This document shows, one piece after another, positions 60,150-64,000 of a stretch of DNA of 64,000 bases (position 1 is its first letter; the number at the start of each line of letters is the position of its first letter). Source of the stretch: Tissierellia bacterium (lineage in GTDB: Bacteria > Bacillota > Clostridia > Peptostreptococcales > Acidaminobacteraceae); contig DUPT01000042.1 in the NCBI GenBank assembly GCA_012838225.1, forward strand, positions 1-64,000. The letters run 5' to 3'. Position numbers and translations under genes: made by a program. Below the pieces are notes generated by a model that searched no databases, had not been told where the DNA came from, and saw only the letters and a program-made list of their open reading frames with translations.

Positions 60150-60728
60150 CTACCTATCTAGAAAATAACTCTTGATCAGGGCCAGTGATTCGCGGACATA
60201 GGACTTGATCACGATCACTCCGGGCGTCTTGGCCGCCAGGAGGATCGGTTCGAGCCCTTGGCGCTTGGCCAGCAGACTCGCCCGGTAGAGATGATAGCCG
60301 CTGGTGGCGATGGCCACCCGGCGACTGTCGCCGGCTTGTCGAATCAGTTGGGCACTATAGAGAAAATTTTCAAATGTATTTTTTGAGGCTGCTTCCAGCA
60401 CGATCCTGGTCTTGTCTATACCCTTTTCTTCGAGCCACTCTCCCATCGCCTGCGCCTCGCTGATCGATTCATCATCGCCCCGGCCACCGGAGCAGATGGC
60501 GATCGTTTGCGGGTGCTTCTCCAGATAGTCGAGGGCTGTCTCCAGGCGATACTCAAGGGCCAGCTTTGGCTTGTCACCATCGAGCTGAGCCCCCAGGATG
60601 ATGACATAGTCCGCCGGTCGATCGGACTCATCAATCCGGTGAGCCGAAAAGATCAGTCCCTGCGTCAGGCCAAGGACGATCAGACCGATGACCAGCAGGC
60701 CGATGAAAAGGCGCTTAAGGGCGCTCAT
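60150..60728 (-). CDS. YdcF/SanA-like DUF218 membrane protein
   Basis: 192 residues. N-terminal membrane helix (LFIGLLVIGLIVLGLTQGL), then DUF218 domain with DYVIILGAQLDGDKPKLALEYR, AICSGGRGDDESISEA, EAASKNTFENF and ATSGYHLYRA. The family is linked to envelope integrity and vancomycin sensitivity in E. coli SanA; biochemical function unknown. ATG 60728 overlaps the mgtE stop by four bases (ATGA). Confidence 0.9.
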   Translation of the reverse strand: MSALKRLFIGLLVIGLIVLGLTQGLIFSAHRIDESDRPADYVIILGAQLDGDKPKLALEYRLETALDYLEKHPQTIAICSGGRGDDESISEAQAMGEWLEEKGIDKTRIVLEAASKNTFENFLYSAQLIRQAGDSRRVAIATSGYHLYRASLLAKRQGLEPILLAAKTPGVIVIKSYVRESLALIKSYFLDR

Positions 60729-62059
60729 AGCAGCAGCGGCAGGAAGGCTTTGGCCAGGCCCAGAAAAGCCAGAAAACCAAACACATCCGTCAGAGCCGTC
60801 AAGAAGATGCTCGATGAAACGGCCGGATCGATCTTAAGGTGCTCCAGGACCAGCGGGATCAAAAAGCCGAACAGACAGGCGATCAGCTGATTGATGATCA
60901 TGGCCAACAGGATGATCAGTCCCAGATAATAGTTGCCGCTAAAGATCCCGAGCACCAGGCCGGCGATCGAGCCGATGGCCAGGCCCTGAAGCACCCCCAT
61001 CAGCGACTGCTTAAAGATATAATGCCAATCGTCCTCAAGACTGATCTCGCCCAGTGCCAGCGCTCGGATGATGACCGAGAGCGTCTGTGAGCCGGCATTG
61101 CCACCCAGGCCGGCCACGACCGGCATGGCGGCCGCCAAAATGACCACCTGCTCGATGACATCAGAAAAGCTTGCCACGACAAAAGCGGCCAGGGAAGCCG
61201 TCAACAGATTTAGCAACAGCCAGGGCAGACGACGCTTGAGCGAGGCGGCGATCGGTGAATCATACGTCTCGTCGGCACTGACCCCCGAGATCTGCAAAAA
61301 GTCCTCGGTCTGCTCTTCGACAATGACATCGACGATGTCATCGATCGTGATGATGCCCAGGATCGCCCCGCGCCGATTGACGACCGGAATGGCGTTCAGG
61401 TCGTATTTCGACACGATCAGCGACACCTCTTCTTGGTCCTCGTCCGGATACACGGAGATGAAATTGGTATCCATGATATCCTCGAGCACCGTGCCCTCCG
61501 GTTCGGCCAGGATATCGCGCAGGTCGGCGGTGCCGAGCAGTTCGTTTTTGGCATTGACGATATAGAGTGTTTCAATGATCTCGGTCTTGGGACCGATCTG
61601 CTTGATCTTTTGCAGGGCCTGACCGGTATCATAGCTGGAGCGAAGCGAGATATATCGGGTCGTCATGATCCCGCCGGCCGAACGCTCATCATAGCCCAGC
61701 AGCATCTTCAGCTGCTGCGACTCACTGGCCTTCATCAGATCGAGGATGTCTTTTTTTCGTCCCTCGGGCAGCTCCCCCAAAATGTCGGCGATATCGTCCG
61801 AGTCCATGAGCGAGAAGACCTCGACCGCCTGTCTGGGCTCCCACATCTCGACGATCTCGATCTGGAGCTCTTCACTGGCTTGTTCGAGTAGAAGCGCCAG
61901 CTCCTCGACGCTGAGCAGGCTGATGAGGGCTTCCAGTTCATCATCGTATTCCTCCATCGCCAAGGCGATGTCGATCGGGTGGACGCGCTGAAAGAGCTCG
62001 GTCATCGCCCCCGGATCACTAATCTGCAGTAACTGTTCTAAGATTTCCTTGAGTTCCAT
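60725..62059 (-). CDS. mgtE: Magnesium transporter MgtE
   Basis: 444 residues: MgtE N-domain (about 1-125, superhelical), two CBS domains (about 130-255, magnesium sensing), connecting helix and five membrane helices (about 275-444) with GGNAGSQTLSV in the second and NQLIACLFGFLIP, forming the pore. Imports Mg2+. The ATG 62059 follows AGGAGACACG. Its leader contains a 12-residue ORF and alternative hairpins, suggesting translational control. Order mgtE-ydcF-spxH-DUF2500 is one operon. Confidence 0.96.
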   Translation of the reverse strand: MELKEILEQLLQISDPGAMTELFQRVHPIDIALAMEEYDDELEALISLLSVEELALLLEQASEELQIEIVEMWEPRQAVEVFSLMDSDDIADILGELPEGRKKDILDLMKASESQQLKMLLGYDERSAGGIMTTRYISLRSSYDTGQALQKIKQIGPKTEIIETLYIVNAKNELLGTADLRDILAEPEGTVLEDIMDTNFISVYPDEDQEEVSLIVSKYDLNAIPVVNRRGAILGIITIDDIVDVIVEEQTEDFLQISGVSADETYDSPIAASLKRRLPWLLLNLLTASLAAFVVASFSDVIEQVVILAAAMPVVAGLGGNAGSQTLSVIIRALALGEISLEDDWHYIFKQSLMGVLQGLAIGSIAGLVLGIFSGNYYLGLIILLAMIINQLIACLFGFLIPLVLEHLKIDPAVSSSIFLTALTDVFGFLAFLGLAKAFLPLLL

Positions 62060-62114
62060 CGTGTCTCCTACTATCAGCTCATAGACACGGCGCACCAAGG
62101 CCATGGTATGAGCT
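62060..62114 (-). promoter_or_regulatory. Alternative hairpins in the mgtE leader
   Basis: Stem A: AGCTCATA (62107-62114) with TATGAGCT (62076-62083), eight pairs on the minus strand. Stem B: CGTGTC (62084-62089) with GACACG (62060-62065), which places the mgtE Shine-Dalgarno (62065-62069) inside its fold and could extend through TAT/ATA pairs that stem A also uses. The stop codon of the leader ORF (62113-62115) overlaps the 5' arm of stem A. The pairs are seen; the switch is inference. Confidence 0.55.
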
Positions 62115-62151
62115 AGCGACTAGGTCCCTGAGGACCGCTGGCAGCTTCCAT
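62113..62151 (-). CDS. mgtE leader peptide (12 residues)
   Basis: ATG 62151 with AAAGGAG eight bases upstream encodes MEAASGPQGPSR then TAG. It sits in the untranslated leader 54 bases upstream of mgtE. It contains two Pro codons in a PQGP setting plus an internal GGTCC/GGACC hairpin. Small upstream peptides (MgtL, CorL) control magnesium transporter genes in enterobacteria; resemblance is functional analogy only. Confidence 0.6.
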   Translation of the reverse strand: MEAASGPQGPSR

Positions 62152-62184
62152 CGGACTGTCTCCTTTAGAGTATTTCTATTTCAA

Positions 62185-62213
62185 ACTTTAACAGTCGCTT
62201 CCCCCAAGGTCAA
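62185..62213 (-). promoter_or_regulatory. mgtE promoter
   Basis: Minus strand: TTGACC (62208-62213), 17 bases, TAAAGT (62185-62190). Transcript would start near 62178, about 120 bases before mgtE. A long inverted repeat (AACAGTCGC 62190-62198 with GCGACTGTT 62229-62237) surrounds it and could serve as the ftsH terminator. Confidence 0.65.
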
Positions 62214-62256
62214 GTGAATCCGGGGTCGGCGACTGTTTTTGATGGTCGTATTTATG

Positions 62257-64000
62257 TTATTGTGGGATCGCTTCGTCCGATGTTAGCAGAACCATGAACT
62301 CCTCACCGGAGATATTCTCCTTTTCCATCAGAAAGCGAGCGATCCGTTCGAGCGGGGCTTGATTGGCTGAGAGCAGCTCGGTGGCTTTGGCCTCGGCCGT
62401 CTTTAGGATCTGGGCCACCTCCCGGTCGATCCGGGTACCCGTTTCACCCGAGTACTCGGCTACCTGGCGGTTGTCCAGGTACTGGCTCGTCTGGGTCTCG
62501 AGCCCGATCGGACCGAAGGTCTCACTCATACCGTATTGGGTCACCATGCTCCGAGCCAGCTTGGTGGCTCGCTCGATATCATTGGCGGCGCCGGTCGAGA
62601 CCTCACCGAAGACGATCCTTTCGGCGGCCCGACCGCCCAGCAGGATCATGATATGCTCCAGGATCTCAGAGCGGGTCATGAGATAGCGCTCCTCTTCGGG
62701 CATATTCATGGTATAGCCGAGGCTGCCCATCGTGCGGGGAACGATCGTGATCTTTTGGACCGGCTGCGCATTCTTTTGCAGCGCACTGACCAGGGCGTGA
62801 CCGACCTCGTGATAGGCCACCATCCGGCGTTCCTTTTCATTCATCACCCGGTCCTTCTTCTCTTTACCGGCAATCACCACCTCGACCGCCTCCTGGAGGT
62901 CCTGCTGAGAGACGCAAGGTCGGCCGGCCTTGACGGCCAACAGGGCGGCTTCATTGACCATATTGGCCAGATCGGCTCCGGTGGCCCCCGGCGTCATCAG
63001 GGCGATCGACGCCAGATCGACCTCGGGATCGAGCTTCACCTCTTTGGCATGGACTCGAAGCACCGCCTCCCGGCCGATCAGATCCGGTTTTTCAACGATG
63101 ATCCTCCGATCGAAGCGTCCCGGACGAAGCAGCGCCTGATCCAGGATCTCAGGCCGATTGGTGGCCGCCAACACGATCACATTGTCACGCTGACTGAAGC
63201 CATCCATCTCCGTCAACAGTTGATTGAGGGTCTGCTCGCGTTCATCATTCGATCCCAGCTGACGGTCGCGGCTGCGGCCGATGGCATCGATCTCATCGAT
63301 AAAGATGATACACGGGGCATGTTTCTTGGCTTCCTGGAACATATCGCGCACCCTTGAGGCGCCGACACCGACAAACATCTCAATGAACTCCGAGCCGGCG
63401 ATCGAGTAGAACGGCACCCCGGCCTCGCCGGCGACAGCTTTGGCCAATAGGGTCTTGCCGGTCCCGGGCGGTCCGACCAGCAGCGCTCCTTTTGGCTGCT
63501 TGGCCCCGATGGCCAAGTATTTCTTTGGATTCTTCAGGATATCGACCATCTCCATCAGGCTCTCCTTGGCCTCATCCTGACCGGCCACATCCTCAAACGA
63601 CACCCCGGTGTTTTTCTCGAAATGGTACTCCTTGGCTTTGCTCTTGCCGACGCTGAACATTCCCCCCATCCCGCCGCCCTGGGCCATCTTCTTCACGGCT
63701 TTTCGGACGAAGAAGAAGTAGACCAGGTAGAGCAGGAGGGTCGGTACGATCCACGAAGCGATAAAGCCGGCCAAGGGTGAGCTGGGCTTGATATAGGGCT
63801 GGTGGAAGCTGATATCGGCCTGATCCAATCGCTCGATCAGATCAGGGTCAAAGACCCGGGCGGTAAAGTAGGTCGCACCGGTCGCTGGGACGGAGGTCTC
63901 GCCTGTCGGATCGATGATCCGGCCGACGATCGTCTGATCGGCCTGGGGTGATAGCTCAAGCGTCAGCTTATCCTCCTCCAATAGCACCTTGGCGATGCTG
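62257..64000 (-). CDS. ftsH: ATP-dependent zinc metalloprotease FtsH (N-terminus beyond window)
   Basis: 580 codons visible; the frame continues past 64000, so the first membrane helix and start lie outside. Visible parts: extracytoplasmic domain, second membrane helix ([20 protein letters not shown]), AAA+ domain with [13 protein letters not shown] (Walker A), [11 protein letters not shown] (Walker B), second region of homology [19 protein letters not shown], and peptidase domain with [10 protein letters not shown] zinc site. Degrades membrane and regulatory proteins. The nearest GTG 63987 is probably internal because the upstream frame remains open and FtsH should be longer. Confidence 0.97.
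   Translation of the reverse strand, partial: SIAKVLLEEDKLTLELSPQADQTIVGRIIDPTGETSVPATGATYFTARVFDPDLIERLDQADISFHQPYIKPSSPLAGFIASWIVPTLLLYLVYFFFVRKAVKKMAQGGGMGGMFSVGKSKAKEYHFEKNTGVSFEDVAGQDEAKESLMEMVDILKNPKKYLAIGAKQPKGALLVGPPGTGKTLLAKAVAGEAGVPFYSIAGSEFIEMFVGVGASRVRDMFQEAKKHAPCIIFIDEIDAIGRSRDRQLGSNDEREQTLNQLLTEMDGFSQRDNVIVLAATNRPEILDQALLRPGRFDRRIIVEKPDLIGREAVLRVHAKEVKLDPEVDLASIALMTPGATGADLANMVNEAALLAVKAGRPCVSQQDLQEAVEVVIAGKEKKDRVMNEKERRMVAYHEVGHALVSALQKNAQPVQKITIVPRTMGSLGYTMNMPEEERYLMTRSEILEHIMILLGGRAAERIVFGEVSTGAANDIERATKLARSMVTQYGMSETFGPIGLETQTSQYLDNRQVAEYSGETGTRIDREVAQILKTAEAKATELLSANQAPLERIARFLMEKENISGEEFMVLLTSDEAIPQ

Noticed and set aside
62060-62250. M-box (ykoK) magnesium riboswitch before mgtE
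   Set aside because: None of the conserved M-box blocks could be found; a leader ORF with hairpins explains the region better.
1-64000. tRNA or rRNA genes, insertion sequences, prophage or integron parts
   Set aside because: No cloverleaf-like or rRNA sequence and no transposase, integrase or phage motif was recognised by reading; a dedicated search was not possible.

Overview
The window is about 64 kb of a densely packed, moderately GC-rich chromosome (55-60% GC in the stretches I counted by hand). Gene content points to an anaerobic, low-GC-lineage Bacillota of the Clostridia type. It carries a sigma-54/CggR/GapA neighbourhood, a butyryl-CoA dehydrogenase-EtfBA operon behind a Rex-type operator, ThiT with a TPP riboswitch, a Feo system with the Cys-rich FeoB partner, a clostridial TGS/uridine-kinase protein, DUF1002 and YfcC. 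The standard genetic code is used. I saw no rRNA, tRNA, CRISPR array, transposase or phage gene, and no gene-free stretch above 300 bases.

Layout. 1-17.2 kb (minus): one long run of almost gapless genes read from rluA down to gapA. It goes from an RluA pseudouridine synthase through an orphan HEPN/Csm6-like protein, a nucleoside kinase, a membrane SpoIIE-type phosphatase, QueG joined in frame to Kbl, Nth, a small unknown, TrmL, DegV, a BMP/NupOPQ nucleoside importer, RpoN and an XRE regulator to CggR and GapA. Most junctions in the upper part are ATGA/GTGA/TGATG overlaps. 17.3-20 kb (plus): a short MltG-like protein, class II aldolase, M29 aminopeptidase. 20-26.3 kb (minus): small prepilin peptidase, acidic helical protein, and a polyphosphate operon in which PPK1 lies between two Ppx/GppA proteins, one with degenerate motifs. 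26.4-32.9 kb: NatAB-like ABC exporter, two GNAT enzymes, PepF and an HD protein. 33-36.5 kb: an AT-richer cassette (M20 amidohydrolase, YfcC transporter, LysR) facing glutaminase. 37.6-43 kb: proBA, LysO, YitT, MerR regulator and ureohydrolase. 43-47 kb: TetR-controlled ABC exporter facing a nicotinamidase-like gene. 47-53 kb: thiT with riboswitch, csaA, tauE, fRMsr/mutY, YpfJ, DUF1002, ElaA. 53-64 kb: feoAB, bcd-etfBA, SpxH-like protein, YdcF, MgtE and partial FtsH.

How it works together. Glycolysis (gapA, fba), redox and butyrate metabolism (bcd-etf under a Rex-type box), amino-acid handling (PepF, M29, glutaminase, M20/YfcC, proBA, ureohydrolase, LysO) and metal and vitamin uptake (Feo, MgtE, ThiT) fit an amino-acid/peptide and sugar fermenter. 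Regulatory DNA is unusually legible: a CggR direct repeat, a MerR-type 19-bp-spacer promoter, twin TetR palindromes on face-to-face promoters, a LysR T-N11-A box, a Rex box, a Fur box, a TPP riboswitch and an apparent leader-peptide attenuator before mgtE.

The most unusual items are the CARF-less HEPN protein inside an RNA-modification-rich operon, the mgtE leader ORF with two mutually exclusive hairpins, the degenerate second Ppx, and three junctions (queG/kbl, elaA/tail, proB/proA) where the upstream stop codon is missing by a one-base frame difference.
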